A model generated the notes under the pieces. That model saw only the letters and a program-made list of their open reading frames with translations. It made no database searches and had not been told where the DNA came from. Shown here piece by piece: positions 42,110 through 53,620 of a stretch of 64,000 bases of DNA. Every line of letters starts with the position of its first letter. Position 1 is the stretch's first letter. The translations under genes and the position numbers were made by a program. This stretch comes from Petaurus breviceps papuanus (lineage: Eukaryota; Chordata; Mammalia; Diprotodontia; Petauridae). The stretch lies in NCBI GenBank assembly GCA_028583685.1, contig JAMXIF010001253.1:71230989-71294988 (forward strand), written 5' to 3'.

Positions 42110-43085
42110 GCATCTGTTTGATAACTCATTACCATCCCACTCAACCTCCCCCATAAATGCCTTATTCCAGATCTACTCACCCCTTCCATTGTGCTCTCTG
42201 GTGTATCTGTGCAAAATTAACAAACTAGCTTTCATTTAAAACTTTTTCCTTTCCTTTTCTGTCTTCTGGCTCTCACTGAGGCTGCCACCCTCCTAAAGAA
42301 AAGACATCCTGGTCTTTCTTTCAAATACTGGTTGTACATTTACTCATATCTGTAGAATTATTCTCTTCATCTACTGTCTGCTTCCATACTGCCTTCAACA
42401 TTTCTTTCTCTACCCCATCCTCAAAAAACTCTCACTTGATCAATCTATCCCTGCTATCATCCTTTATCTCTGCAGTCTTTTGTAACTAAAGTCCTTGAGA
42501 AGGCTGACTACTACCAGTACCTCTACTTCCTTTCCTCTCTCTCTAAACTCTCTACAATCTAGCTTTTTACCTCATCATTCACCAAAACTACTTTACCAAG
42601 GGTATCAATGATCTCTAAATTACTCAGTCTAATGGACTTCATCCTTATCGATTTCTCAGTAGTCTTTGACACCATCTTCTCCTTGATCCTCCACTCTCTA
42701 AATTTTTGAGATACTGCTCTTTTCTGGTTTTCCTTTTACCCATCTAACTGTTCTTTCTCAGTCTCCTTTGCTGGATCTTCATCTATGTCTCACCTGATAA
42801 TTATGGGTGTCTGTCAGGATTCTATCTTGGACTCTGTTTTCTTCTTCCTCTATTCTATTTCACTTGGGATCTTACCAGTTTTAATGATTTTAATTATCAT
42901 CTCTATGCAGAAGATTCTCAGTCTCATCCAGTCCTAACTTCTGCTGACCGATAATCTTACATCTCCAACTAGAAGTCAGCATATCCAAAATTTAGCTGAT
43001 CTTTTTCCCCAAAGCTCTCCCTTTTCCTGACTCCCTTATCACTGTCAAGAACTGTAGTATCCTCCCAGTCACCCAAGCTTGCCAT
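42110..43085 (+). repeat. L2 LINE ORF2 fragment
   Basis: TCTCAGTCTCCTTTGCTGGA, TCTTCATCTATGTCTCACC and ATTTCACTTGGGATCTTACC lead to a region read as IIISMQKILS, diverged from L2 'YHLYADDTQ'. It is followed by TCACCCAAGCTTGCCATGTG. Frames are broken throughout. Confidence 0.75.
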
Positions 43086-43092
43086 GTGTATA

Positions 43093-44600
43093 TTATTTTC
43101 TTGGTTCTGCTTACTTTACTTTTCATCAGTTCATGCACATCCTTCCAAGTTAGTATGTCAGCAAACATTTATTAAATACCTACTACATACCAGTCACTAT
43201 GTTAAGCACTTATAAATACAAAGAAAGGTAAAAGCCAGCCATGCTCCCAAGACATTCTCAGTCTAATCAGAGAATGTTCACAGATAATTATGTGTGAAAA
43301 AGCCACATATATAATAAATTAGAAATAATCAATAGGGGGAATGCACTAGAATTAAGAAGAATTGTAAAAGGCTTCCTATAGAAAGTAGAATTGTAGGTTG
43401 GACTTGAAGGAAGCTAGGGAAGCCAAGAGGAAGAGATAAAGAGCTAGAGAATTTCAGGCATAGGGGGATAGCCAGTAATGTCCAGAGTTTGGAGATGGAA
43501 TATCTTTTTCAAAGAACAGCAAAGAAACCTGTGTTATTGGATCACAGAGTATATAGGGGAACAGAAGAGGATTAAGAAGTATGAATACTGGAAATTTAGG
43601 GGGAAGGCTGGTTATGAAGAGATTTGAGTATTATATAGAGAATATTATATTTGATCTTGGATGTGATGGGAGCAACTACAATTTGTTGAATACGAGTGTG
43701 GCATAATCAGACCTATATTTTAGGAAGCTCACTTTGATAGCTGAGTGGATTATGGAATGGAATTGGGACACATTTGGAGTGGCAGGCACATCAATCAGCA
43801 GGCTTCAGTCAGCAGGTGATAAGGACCTGCAGGAGGGTGATGATAGTGTCAAAGGAGAGAAGGGCACAGAGGGGAGAGATGTTACAAAGGTAAAGTCGAT
43901 ATGTCCTGGTAATGGATTGCAAATGGTGGAGGGAGTTCTGAGAGTAAGGAGTCAAGGAACACATGTAGTTTGTGAGCCCAATTGATTGGGAGAATGGTGG
44001 TACCTTTGGCAGTATTAGGGAAGTTTGAATTCAAAGAATGTTTTGGGGAAAAAAAACGAGTTGAATTTTACATATGTTGAGTTTAAGATATCCAAGAGAC
44101 ATCCAGTTCAAGATGTCAAATAAGCAGTTGGAGATACAAGACTATAGGTCAGCAGAAAAGTTAGGGCTAGATAAGTATATTTGAGAATCATCACCCTATT
44201 AGAAATGATAATTAAAAATGTTGGAGCTTATGGGATCGTTGAGTTGAAACAGTATATACTTTTATGTATTCTTCACATTCACCATTTCCTACAGCACAGT
44301 AATATTCCATTACTTTCATGTATCATGATTTGTTTAGCTATTCCTCATCAATGAACATCTACTTTATTTCCATTTCTTTGCTGTTACAAAAAGTAATAGT
44401 ATCAATATTTTTGTATATATGGGGACTTTTTCTCATCAGTGCCTTAGTAATAAAATTAAAAGCCTAGTACTAAAATCTCTGGGTCAAAAGATGTGAACAT
44501 TTTAAATTACTTTCTTGCATAATTCCAAATAGTTTTCCAGAATGGTTCTACTGACTCATCTCCAGCAACAATGCTTAGTGTGCTTGCCTTCTCACAAACC
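43093..44600 (-). repeat. L1 LINE 3' fragment, antisense, split by L2 sequence
   Basis: The left piece (43093-43152) has CTTGGTTCTGCTTACTTTAC and TCATCAGTTCATGCACATCC. The right piece (44250-44600) resumes with CACAGTAATATTCCATTACT, TATTCCTCATCAATGAACAT and TTCCAAATAGTTTTCCAGAA. The order fits one reversed marsupial L1 3' end interrupted by about 1.1 kb. Confidence 0.65.
43155..44245 (-). repeat. L2 LINE 3' kilobase, antisense
   Basis: CAGCAAACATTTATTAAATA, CCTACTACATACCAGTCACT, AGAAACCTGTGTTATTGGAT, TATGAAGAGATTTGAGTATT, GTGTGGCATAATCAGACCTA and ATCCAGTTCAAGATGTCAAA match the reversed L2 3' region. Confidence 0.8.
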
Positions 44601-44604
44601 TTCC

Positions 44605-44880
44605 AACAGTGATAGGTTAGAGCAGGTTTTGAAAGTCTTTAAATTCCAAAAACAGGAATTTGTATTTTATGCTAGAGGCAAAAGAAGCTACTATTGGAGC
44701 TTCTTGAGCAGAGCAATGACATGTTGAGATCTGTGCTTTTTAGAATGTTAGTTTGACCACTATGTTGAGAATTACTTCTAGGGAAAAGAGACTGGTGATA
44801 AGGAGACCAATTAAGAGGCAATGAGGACCTGAATGTTGGTGGCAACCTAAAAAGAAGGAGGTAGATGAAAGATAATATTT
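44605..44880 (-). repeat. L2 LINE fragment, antisense
   Basis: GCAGAGCAATGACATGTTGA, GATCTGTGCTTTTTAGAATG and GATAAGGAGACCAATTAAGA match reversed L2. It belongs to a different copy from the preceding block because the segment repeats part of it. Confidence 0.6.
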
Positions 44881-45049
44881 TTTTCAGTAATTCCTTGTCA
44901 TTATGGGTATCCCATCAAATAATATAGATCTCAATTTATATGCATCTTTTCTTCCTTCGTGTTTCCTGTTCATGCCAAACATTAAATTTTCCACAGTTCC
45001 TTGAAGACAAGGACTGTCGTTTGCCTTTCTTTTTTCTCCAGAATTTAAC

Positions 45050-45520
45050 ATTCAATCAGTCGACATTTATTAAGCACTTACTTTGTTCCAGGCACTGTGT
45101 TAAGTGCTAGGGACACAAAAAGAATCCAAACAGTCCCTGCCCTCAAGAGCATACAGTCTAATGCGGGAGACAGCACAAAACCAATATATTCAAAGTAAGC
45201 TATATATAGAATAAAAAGAAAATAAATAACAAAGAAAAAGACCCTAGACAAGAGGGGTTGGAGAAGGCTTCCTGTAAAAGAGGAGGTATTAGTTGGGATT
45301 TAAAGTAAGCCAAGGAAGTCAGTAGCAGAGTTGAGGGGGCAGTGTATTCCAGGCATGTGGTACAGCCAGAGATGAGGTGTCTTGTTCATGGAACAGCAAG
45401 GAATTCAGTCTCATTGGATCAAAGAATGCCTTTCAGAGACTAAGATGTGAGAGGACTAGAAAGGTAGGAAGGAGCAAGGTTATGAAATTGGAATGCACAA
45501 TGCCTTGCAAACAATATGTG
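45050..45520 (-). repeat. L2 LINE 3' end, antisense
   Basis: AATCAGTCGACATTTATTAA, CAGGCACTGTGTTAAGTGCT, CCCTGCCCTCAAGAGCATAC, CTAATGCGGGAGACAGCACA and GTCTTGTTCATGGAACAGCA are well preserved, better than most L2 copies here. Confidence 0.85.
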
Positions 45521-45769
45521 CTTAATAAATGCTTATTGACTGACTCATGGACTGTTACCTTTTCACTATTTGACCTGATCCCAAACTCTTCTGATTATAC
45601 ATCTTTCTGATATTTTTTAATGCTGCCTTTTGTATATAATTCATTGGTTATATGCTGAAGTCTGTTTGCATCTACTATACATTTCTCTGTTACCCTTTGG
45701 GTAATTCACAGTTTTAATTCCTTACAGATTATAACATTACCATAAGTATATTGTTGTTAAAAAATAAAT

Positions 45770-47060
45770 TTTTGTTTAAAGGAGGAGCTTTGAATTATTA
45801 AGAGTGCTGCACAAATTCCCAGATGCAGTCTGGTTCATCATTTTCCTTATGTTCAATCCTGAACCCAGTTTATAATCTATTTGAAGTATCTGCCTAAATA
45901 ATATGTACTGTACACTCAACTGTATACCATAGTTTGAATAGTCAGCATTCTTCATCTGTTTGATTTTTCCAATGTGAATAGTTAGGCTGAAGTCTTTTGA
46001 GTGATTATGGATCTCATTTAGGAGACTCTACAGTGTTCCAGAGCTTAATGCAATCAGCACAATGCCATTGGTTATTTACCAGTGGGTATCTGGAGGACCT
46101 CATCATCCATAAGGAGTACCTCTTCCACTTGGCCTTTTTACTGGGCAGCTTCCTAATCTGTGGCAAATAGCTTAAGCCAGCATACATCTCCCATTTTTAT
46201 ATTGCTGTGTCAGAAAATTCATCAAAGTTATCTCTGTTACTTTATCAAAGAATCCCCTATAATCTTAACATGTGTATGGAGGATTACCTTTTTGGAGAAA
46301 CCTTAGAGGGCTTCATTTTGTTTCCCCTAAATAAATGGGGGGGGGGTTGTTTGTATGTTGTAGAAAACAAACCAGAAATATAGTCATATTTTGTGTTCTC
46401 CCTACCTTTCCATCTAACATATAATATGGGTTTCCTTCTCATATTTCCATCATGGATGTCTCTTCATTTGTAAAAATATTCTTATGAAGATTTTGAAGGT
46501 GTATGGGTTTGCAGTATCATCTTCAGTGCTTTTTTGTGATTATAACTACATCCATGATTTTTTTCCCCAAACTATTCGGTATCTTTCCCTTTTCAGATAG
46601 CTTGAGAAGCAATCCCTCAATGCCCTGAAAATTGTTTTACCTGCAGCAGAACTTCTCTGTGTATACTTGGTTAAAAAATAGGGAGTCAGCACTTCATTAT
46701 TTAATTCTTTAGTGCCATTTCCCCTTCCTCATGCAGAACATCAAAGAATGTGATGTTAAAGAATAAATGTAGTGGTTCCACTGTCATTGGTAGAGAAAGT
46801 AATTTGTTATAGAACTCTTCACACATTTTTTTGTGTGTTTTGTCTTTTCGTTGCCTTTTATTTTCATCTCTAAATACTCTCAGGTGATCTGATTAAATTG
46901 GGTTTCACATGTTCACACTGTAAGCTCATTTTTCCCTCTGCTGCTGCTTGTTTTTATGAGGCAAAATTGCTTGCAGTCTCCCACTATTCTTTTTCATAAG
47001 ATTTAACAAATGAGTTTATGTTTTAAAACACTGTTACCCTTGAAAGCCATATCAATAAGT
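45770..47060 (-). repeat. RTE LINE polymerase fossil, antisense
   Basis: The minus strand near 45930-46070 reads GIVLIALSSGTL, SLLNEIHNHSKDFSLTIHI, GKIKQMKNADYSNYGIQL and then a piece ending GNLCSTLNNSKLL. These fit the RTE polymerase order 'ADDIVLIA ... LLNELxxxSKxxGLxIHxxKTKxMKN ... FGKLxxxL'. Sequence up to 47060 is the less conserved upstream part. Many stops show an inactive copy. Confidence 0.7.
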
Positions 47061-47159
47061 GTTTGCTGACAGAAGTGGTTTTCTTGACTCTTTTATGCCT
47101 CTTCATTGTGGTGGTTGCTTTAGTCTGCTTAAACTTCCTTAGGAAATGGTGGCTGTTTG

Positions 47160-47320
47160 ATGTCCCAGGCCAGCCAAGGTCTTATTCCTCTCCAGTCTGT
47201 GTTCCAGACCTTCTCTTATATGTACCCATGCTGTCTCCCTTTTTACTTGTATTGTTATTCCCAGCCCTTAGTGCTGTGCTTGGCCAATATTAAGAACTTT
47301 ATAAATGAGTGTTCACTGTA
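47160..47320 (+). repeat. Possible L2 3' tail
   Basis: CCAGCCCTTAGTGCTGTGCT, TGGCCAATATTAAGAACTTT and ATAAATGAGTGTTC resemble an L2 end, but only weakly. Confidence 0.4.
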
Positions 47321-47429
47321 TAAATGTATAACCCATAACCCATCTTTTGTTATAACCAGTAGCTTTCAAGGCTGTCTTACTTGATCATGCTTCCTTCTCT
47401 TCTTTTCTCTGCATTATTTATCTATTGGA

Positions 47430-48590
47430 GAAAAGTTTTTGATTTTACATGTGTGTCTGTGTATACATACTCACACATATTATACATGATATGTATATTT
47501 AAATATATATGTGTGTATATATAGTATATATGTATATTAGATTTCAAACCCTTAATCAAAGAAATTTCATACCAAGATTTTTACCCACTTTTGATCCCTT
47601 CTCTTCTTATCCAAGATGCATTAAGTTTGTGCAGAAGTGAGTTTTTCTTTTGTTTTCTTTTGCTTTTTGGACGGGAGAAGGCAGGACAATTGGGGTTAAG
47701 TGACTCGCCCAAGGTCACACAGCTAATTTTTGTGTTAAGTGTCTGAGGCTTCATTTGAACTCAGGTCCTCCTGACTCCTGGGCTGGCATTTACTGTGCCA
47801 CCTAGCCGCCCCTAGAAATGAGTTTTTATATAATCAAAATTACTTATTTTATCTTTTATAATTGCCTGTAATTCCTGTTATGGAAAAGACTTTTATCTCT
47901 TGCCCATAGCATTGAAAGGCAATTTGCTTCTCATAGAATTTTTTATAGTATGGTATTTAGCATTAAAGTCATGTGTTCATTTAGAATATATTGTGAAATA
48001 AGATGTAAGGTGTTGGTCTAAAATCTTAAGACTAATTTCCACCAGACTACTTTCTAGTTTTCCCAGTTTTTTTTTCAAAACAAGTATTTCTTTCCTAAGT
48101 AATTTGTTTTTGAGTTCATTGAACATTGAATTATTAAATAGTTCTGTTGTTTCTCATACTTTCTTATCTAATGTATTCCATTGATATACCTTTCTATTTT
48201 TTAACTGACAGCAGATGTTTTTCATGATTGCTGCTTTATAGTTGATTTGAAAGTGCTCTTCCTCTCTGTCTCCACCTCTTTTCATTATTTCCTCTGATTA
48301 TCTAGATCTTTTCTTTTTCTAAATAAATTTTATCATTATTCTCTTGAGTTCTGTAAATCGTTCCTTTAGTAGTGTGATCTCACAATATTATAAGTTAGCT
48401 TTTTTTTATTATATTGACATGGTCCTGAATGAGCATGAGCACTGACTATTCCTCTATTTAGGTTGTCCTCTTATTTCTTTATGGAGCACTTTGTAATTGA
48501 ATCTATGCAAGTACTTTGTGTGCTTTGGTAGATTGATCCCCAGAAACTTTATGCATCTTGTAGTTATTTGGAATGGACCAATGATCACTT
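47430..48590 (-). repeat. L1 LINE ORF2 3' fragment, antisense, old
   Basis: ATAATCAAAATTACTTATTT, TAAGATGTAAGGTGTTGGTC, AATGTATTCCATTGATATAC, TTGCTGCTTTATAGTTGATT-type segments and GCACTTTGTAATTGAATC are the reversed L1 ORF2 C-terminal region. They are more diverged than the copy at 29130-31170. A TA/TG microsatellite (47445-47540) and a SINE interrupt it. Confidence 0.7.
47647..47813 (-). repeat. Marsupial tRNA-headed SINE, antisense, in L1
   Basis: GGACAATTGGGGTTAAGTGA, CTCGCCCAAGGTCACACAGC, GAACTCAGGTCCTCCTGACT and CTGTGCCACCTAGCCGCCCC. Target duplications AGAAGTGAGTTTTT (47633-47646) and AGAAATGAGTTTTT (47814-47827) differ at one base. Confidence 0.94.
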
Positions 48591-49935
48591 AATCATCAAA
48601 TCTATTGTCCTTTTCTCACTCATCCTTCCTGATATTTCTCCAGCCTTTGCTAGTGTTAATCACCCTCTTCTTGATACTCTCTTCACTTCAGTTTTTCATG
48701 ACACTGTTCTCTCCTGGTTTTTCATCCTACCTGTATAACCACTCTTTCTCAGTCTCTTTTGCTGGATCTTTATACAGGTCAAAGTATGCTCACCATGAGT
48801 GTCTCTAAAGGTTCTGTCCTGTACTCTATTCCCTCTACATATAATATAATCACTTGGTAATTTCATCAGTTTTCATGAATTCAGTTATCATGTCTGTGCA
48901 GATGATTCTTGTTCAAATTTATTCATTCATAACCTCTCTCCTAGCCTCTCATTCCTATGTAATCAACTGACTTTTGCACTAGATCTGGATAGGAACTAGA
49001 TCATCCATAAATTTCTTAAATTCAGCACATCCAAACTAAGGTTAATCATCTTTCCTCTCAAATCTTCTCTTCATCCAAATTATAACTTGTCAATGGCATC
49101 AGCATCCTCTTAGTCATTCAGTATAGTAACCTTAGTCTCCTCCTTGATTCCTTAGTCACACTCTCCTCACATATCTAATCTCTACTAAGTTCTGATTTTT
49201 CTACCTTTGCAACATCTATTATATATGTTCTGATTCCTTCTCCAACACAGTTGACATCCTGGTACAAGCCTTCATTATTTCAGATGTGGACTATTTAATT
49301 AGCTTGCTGGCTAGTCTCCTTGCCTCAAGCCTCTTCCTCTTCCAATCCATCTTCCACTCAGCCACCAAAATGATCTTCTTAAAGCACAGATTTGATCATA
49401 TCATGTCTGCTCCTTGCCAACACATCCACATACTCAATAAACTCCAATGACTTTTTATTACCTCCGGTGTCAATTACAATTTTAAACTCCTTCACAATTT
49501 AGTCCTTCACTACCTTCCTGGTCTCTTTAACACTTTACCCCATTCCACACATTATGATTGATCCAGCAGCATTGCCCTACTTGTTCCTCTAAGAAGACAC
49601 TCCATCCCCCTCCTACTTTTGTTTTCATTAACTATATCCCTGAATTCTCTCCCTCCTTCACTCTGCATTCTGGTTTTCCTTACTTCCTTCAAGACTGAGA
49701 TCAAATCCCATCTTCTCCGGGAGACCTTTCCTTGTCTATACCTAGCCTGGTTTTACAAGCCTCCAGCCCCCCTGAGGTTACCTCCCATTTTTATTGTATG
49801 TAATAGCCATTTGCATGTTGCCTCGCCAATTAAAATGTGAGCTCCTTCAGCACGGGAGCTGTTTTTCCCTTTCTTTGTCCCTTTAGCACTTAGTACCATG
49901 CTTCACACATAGTTAGGCCTTGATAAGTAATTCTA
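48590..49935 (+). repeat. L2 LINE ORF2 to 3' end
   Basis: The polymerase motif region is legible on the plus strand: SYHVCADDSC near 48880-48912, matching L2 'NYHLYADDTQ'. Downstream are TGGACTATTTAATTAGCTTG, TTTGATCATATCATGTCTGC, TCAAGACTGAGATCAAATCC, CATCTTCTCCGGGAGACCTT and TGTGAGCTCCTTCAGCACGG, in the L2 order up to the 3' end. It is the longest sense L2 in the window, and frame breaks are frequent. Confidence 0.85.
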
Positions 49936-50352
49936 TTAAGAATTTAACATTTGTGAAATATTTTGCACAGTTCTGAAGGCATAAAAAGAAAAGCAAGCCA
50001 AATCCTGTTCTTAAGAAGTTCACATACTAATAGATAGCATAAATTCCAGAAGTTAGATGCAGGGCAGATAGAAAGAACTGGTGGTCTTTATTGGGAAGCA
50101 GCAAGGAAAATGATAGTGAATTTTCTTTATGGCCATTTTCATTGATGAAACCATATCTATTTCTAGTTTTGAATCATTTGATAATCCTAAGGACTTTGGT
50201 ATCAAGAACATTGTTTTCTAAGTCTTTAATAGTTGTAACCACTAAAGAAGCAACAGAAGGGGCAGTTGATATGTCCATCTCCATAATAAACATTTCCCAA
50301 AATGGTGATCCAGGGGACAGAGTAGAATTAAGATCAATGTTCTAGGGCTACA

Positions 50353-50514
50353 CAGGCATGGAGAACCTTCAGCCTTGAGGCCACATGTGACCTTCTAGGT
50401 CCTTGGGTGTGACCTTTTGAGTTAGTCCAAATTTTACAGAACAAATCCTTTTGTTAAGGACTTGAGGACCTAGAGTGCCACATTGGACTCAATGCTGCAG
50501 GTTCCCCACCCCTA
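50353..50514. mobile_element. Palindromic hAT-like MITE
   Basis: The left end CAGGCATGGAGAACCTTCAG and the reverse complement of the right end (TAGGGGTGGGGAACCTGCAG) are inverted repeats. The inner arms GGCCACATGTGACCTTCTAG and the reversed right-arm CTCTAGGTCCTCAAG also correspond. The CAGGGGTGGGGAACC terminus is typical of hAT-family MITEs found in marsupials. I could not see a clean 8-bp target duplication. Confidence 0.7.
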
Positions 50515-50519
50515 GTAGG

Positions 50520-51520
50520 GAAAATGGCTATGCCTGTGACTTAGAGGTGGGGTACTAGTCTATTTCCATCAATGTCTGAGTACAGGTGGTAGTCAGGGTT
50601 GGAGAGGTGGCAGTAATTTGACTTGCCTGATCAATACTGGCTAAACCATGAAAGTACATGATTATCAAGTAAAATGACAAGTTGGAAAGTATCTTTATCC
50701 CAATATTTTTAAGTAATAAGTTGAAAATCATATTTAAATGGGTATTCTTCCCTCAGTGAAAATTATGGAGCAGTAAATTACTCTGAGACATCAAATGGTG
50801 CCCTAGAGTTTAAAAAGAGTAAATACATCTTCAGAAGTGCTTAATTTCTACCAAGGGACAAATTTATTCATCCATCAGGATTGGCTTATTATTGTCAATG
50901 CTCTGTTCCTAACTCCTTAACATAAGAACATCAGACAAATGTTAAAAGAAATGCTATACCTTAACCCATGAAAACTTACAGCATCATGTAACATGCACAT
51001 GGCATTTCAAGAATCTTTGTTGTCAATTTTCTTGTAGACTTCACAGATATGATTCACTGATGCCATTAGCTTTTATGAACAGATGAAAATGTTACATGAC
51101 TCCCCAAATTTAAGTATAAACTACCTTGAGAATAGTTAGAATGGAATCTAATTTGGAATATTTTTTCAATTTCAATAATTCATTCAGAAGTATCAAACAC
51201 AACTAATTTCTCTCAAAACTGATACTTTTGACTAAATTGTCTGCCTTGAAACCATAGCTTGTGCTATTCTCTCTTTCCACCTCCAGATTCAGTTATTTTG
51301 TTACAGCTAGCAGATTGATAAAGCTTCTCCAATCCTAGTTAGATTTATAGTTTAAGCCCAAGAAAATATCTAAAACTTGATTAATTTAGATTGTACTTAA
51401 TCAGAATTTGGGCTAATTCAAGAAGTATTAGGCTGAAGTTTCCATTGTATAATATATTTTTAAAAGTTTATTAAGCAAGTTAATAGTATCTATTTACAGG
51501 GAGACATAGTTAAAGGACTT
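50520..51520. other. Intronic stretch without recognised repeats
   Basis: One kilobase of AT-rich intron. No family or exon recognised. Confidence 0.45.
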
Positions 51521-51524
51521 TAAT

Positions 51525-51780
51525 ACAGCTAGGTGGTGCAATGCATAGGATATCTTGCCTGGAGTCAGGAGTTCAGATTTGGCTTCAGACATTTATTAGC
51601 TGGGTAACCCTACATAAGTCACTTACCCTTCTTTACCTCAGTTTCTCATCTGTAAAATGAGCTGGAGAAGGAAATGGCAAACTACTCTAGTGTCTTTGCC
51701 AAAAACAGACCAAAAAAAAAAATCAAATGAGGTCACAGATTGTCAAACAGGATTGAAACAACTCAATAACAAAGGACAAG
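51525..51780 (+). repeat. Mar-1 CORE-SINE, full length, diverged
   Basis: ACAGCTAGGTGGTGCAATGC, CTTGCCTGGAGTCAGGAGTT, CTGGGTAACCCTACATAAGT, GAGCTGGAGAAGGAAATGGC and GAGGTCACAGATTGTCAAAC, ending in CAACTCAATAACAA, span head, CORE and RTE-like tail. Confidence 0.85.
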
Positions 51781-52059
51781 AGATGTTAAAAAATTTTTGT
51801 TCAACGTTATATTGGAATGGTTACGCTGAAAACAAACAATATGTATTTGAAGCAGACTTTTGAAGAGAATACTTTGTAAATTTTCAAGTAGGAAGACTGG
51901 ATTTATTTAATAAAATATTTCATATGTGAGTGTAATGATAGCTGAAAATTCATAGTTTTCCCTGTTAGAATAAAATGATATTTTATTATACCTAAAAGAA
52001 TTGTGAATTTGCCTGATTTTTCCATGCTTTTTTTAGTGTTGCAGTTTGTGTTTTGATGG

Positions 52060-52425
52060 GTTTTTTAAAAATTCTGCATAGTATTTTGTTTTTTCCAATT
52101 ACATGTAAAGACAATTTTTAACCTTCATTTAAAAAAATTTTTTGAATTCCAAATTTTTCTCCCTTTTTCCATCTTCCCCTCCATAAAAAGATAAGAATTT
52201 CAAACAGGTTATATGTGTACAATAATATAAAACATTTCCATATTAGTCATTTTGTGAAAGAAGAAACATATTAAAAGGAATTCCCCTCCCCAAAAAAAGA
52301 AAGTGAAAATAGTATGTTTTAATCTGCATTCAAACTCTTCTCAGTTCTTTTTCTGGATGTGGATAGCATTTTCCATCATGACTCCTATAAAATTATCTTG
52401 GTTTAATGTTGTTTTAACTATTTGA
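52060..52425 (-). repeat. L1 LINE 3' UTR, antisense
   Basis: TTTTCCAATTACATGTAAAG, CATATTAGTCATTTTGTGAA, CAGTTCTTTTTCTGGATGTG and GATAGCATTTTCCATCATGA are the reversed marsupial L1 3' end, the same segment that opens the copy at 38042. Confidence 0.85.
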
Positions 52426-52494
52426 TATTTACATGGTTTATTTACATATTTAAATAATAAGCTTATGCAGTTTCAGGATGAGGTTCATACATGT

Positions 52495-52640
52495 ATATAT
52501 TTAGAGCTAGAAGAGTCCTTAGAGGCTGCTTAGTATGCCACATAGTTTCCCCACAGCTCATTTAGGCAAAGTCAAGATTCCAACTCAGATCTTCTGACTT
52601 CAGATGCAGCATGCTTTCTTGTACCATGCTACCTTCCTAT
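52495..52640 (-). repeat. MIR-like SINE, antisense
   Basis: GAGCTAGAAGAGTCCTTAGA, CAAGATTCCAACTCAGATCT and TCTGACTTCAGATGCAGCAT fit a reversed MIR with some deletion. Confidence 0.55.
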
Positions 52641-53009
52641 AACAATGGAAAAAAAATATCTTTTGTTTCTCATGTCATGTAAAAATGTTTGTATCATTGC
52701 TGTTGCCTACTGTTTGAATCTCTGGTTTCTGTGAAGAATCTAGAGGCACAAAATTTACTGGTTGATCAGAGTTCATTTTTTACAGCAGAGTTGAAATGTA
52801 TATACAATTATGTAGGCTTTCAGAAGCCCCAGAAAGATGCCTCTTAATAAAAATCACTGCCATAGAATCTTTAACTTAAATGGTACTTAACTCACTACAA
52901 CAATCTGGTACATTTAGTATGAGTGTTATTGCCAATATTTGGCAATGTCAGAATCACATTTCTAGAAAGCTGCTGAGACACTAGAAATTATATGATTATT
53001 TTATAATGA

Positions 53010-53385
53010 TATGATTATTTTTATGATAATCTCACATTTATATGGCACCATAGTTACAAAGTATTCTGTATTACATGAAACTTTTAATTCTCACAACTTC
53101 ATAATATTACTAATAATTTGCATTAAAGATTTGCAACACCCTTTCTTCACAACACTCCATGAAATAGGTTAGGGAAGCTATTATTTTCCCCATTTTACAC
53201 ATAAAAATTAAATACCAGAAGCATTCAAGAAGCCTAATGGAGTGGAAAAAGCAGAGAACTTGGAATTCAAAATCCTATATTCCAGTTCTGATTATACCAC
53301 TTACCATCTTTATGACCTTTGGCAAGTCACTTAACCTTTCTTGGACTCCTTTTCTTCATTCAAAAAGTTAGGGCCTTAGAGTAGA
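53010..53385. repeat. Antisense MIR followed by a sense MIR/THER SINE
   Basis: 53010-53220 (ATTATTTTCCCCATTTTACA, AACACTCCATGAAATAGG) is antisense. 53225-53385 (TAATGGAGTGGAAAAAGCAG, TATGACCTTTGGCAAGTCAC, TTAACCTTTCTTGGACTCC) is sense. Confidence 0.6.
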
Positions 53386-53620
53386 TCAGTGGTTTTCAAA
53401 CCATTTGATTTCAGGGCCCCCTTTTATTCTTTAAAATTATTGAGGACCCTAAAGAGCTTTTGTTTATGTTTACGTAGGTTACTTACTATATTAGATATTT
53501 AAATATTTTATATTTTCCATATTAGAAATTAAAAATGTTTTCATATTATAATGACAGCAGTTTTGCCCTACAGACTCTGAAAGGGTCTTGAATTGGTAAG
53601 GGTCTTAAATTTTTAAGTAA
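53386..53620. mobile_element. hAT (Charlie-type) DNA-transposon fragment
   Basis: CAGTGGTTTTCAAACCATTT, CAGGGCCCCCTTTTATTCTT, ATTGAGGACCCTAAAGAGCT and TTTGTTTATGTTTACGTAGG match a mammalian hAT-Charlie non-autonomous family. The right end has CTGAAAGGGTCTTG. No transposase frame. Confidence 0.6.
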
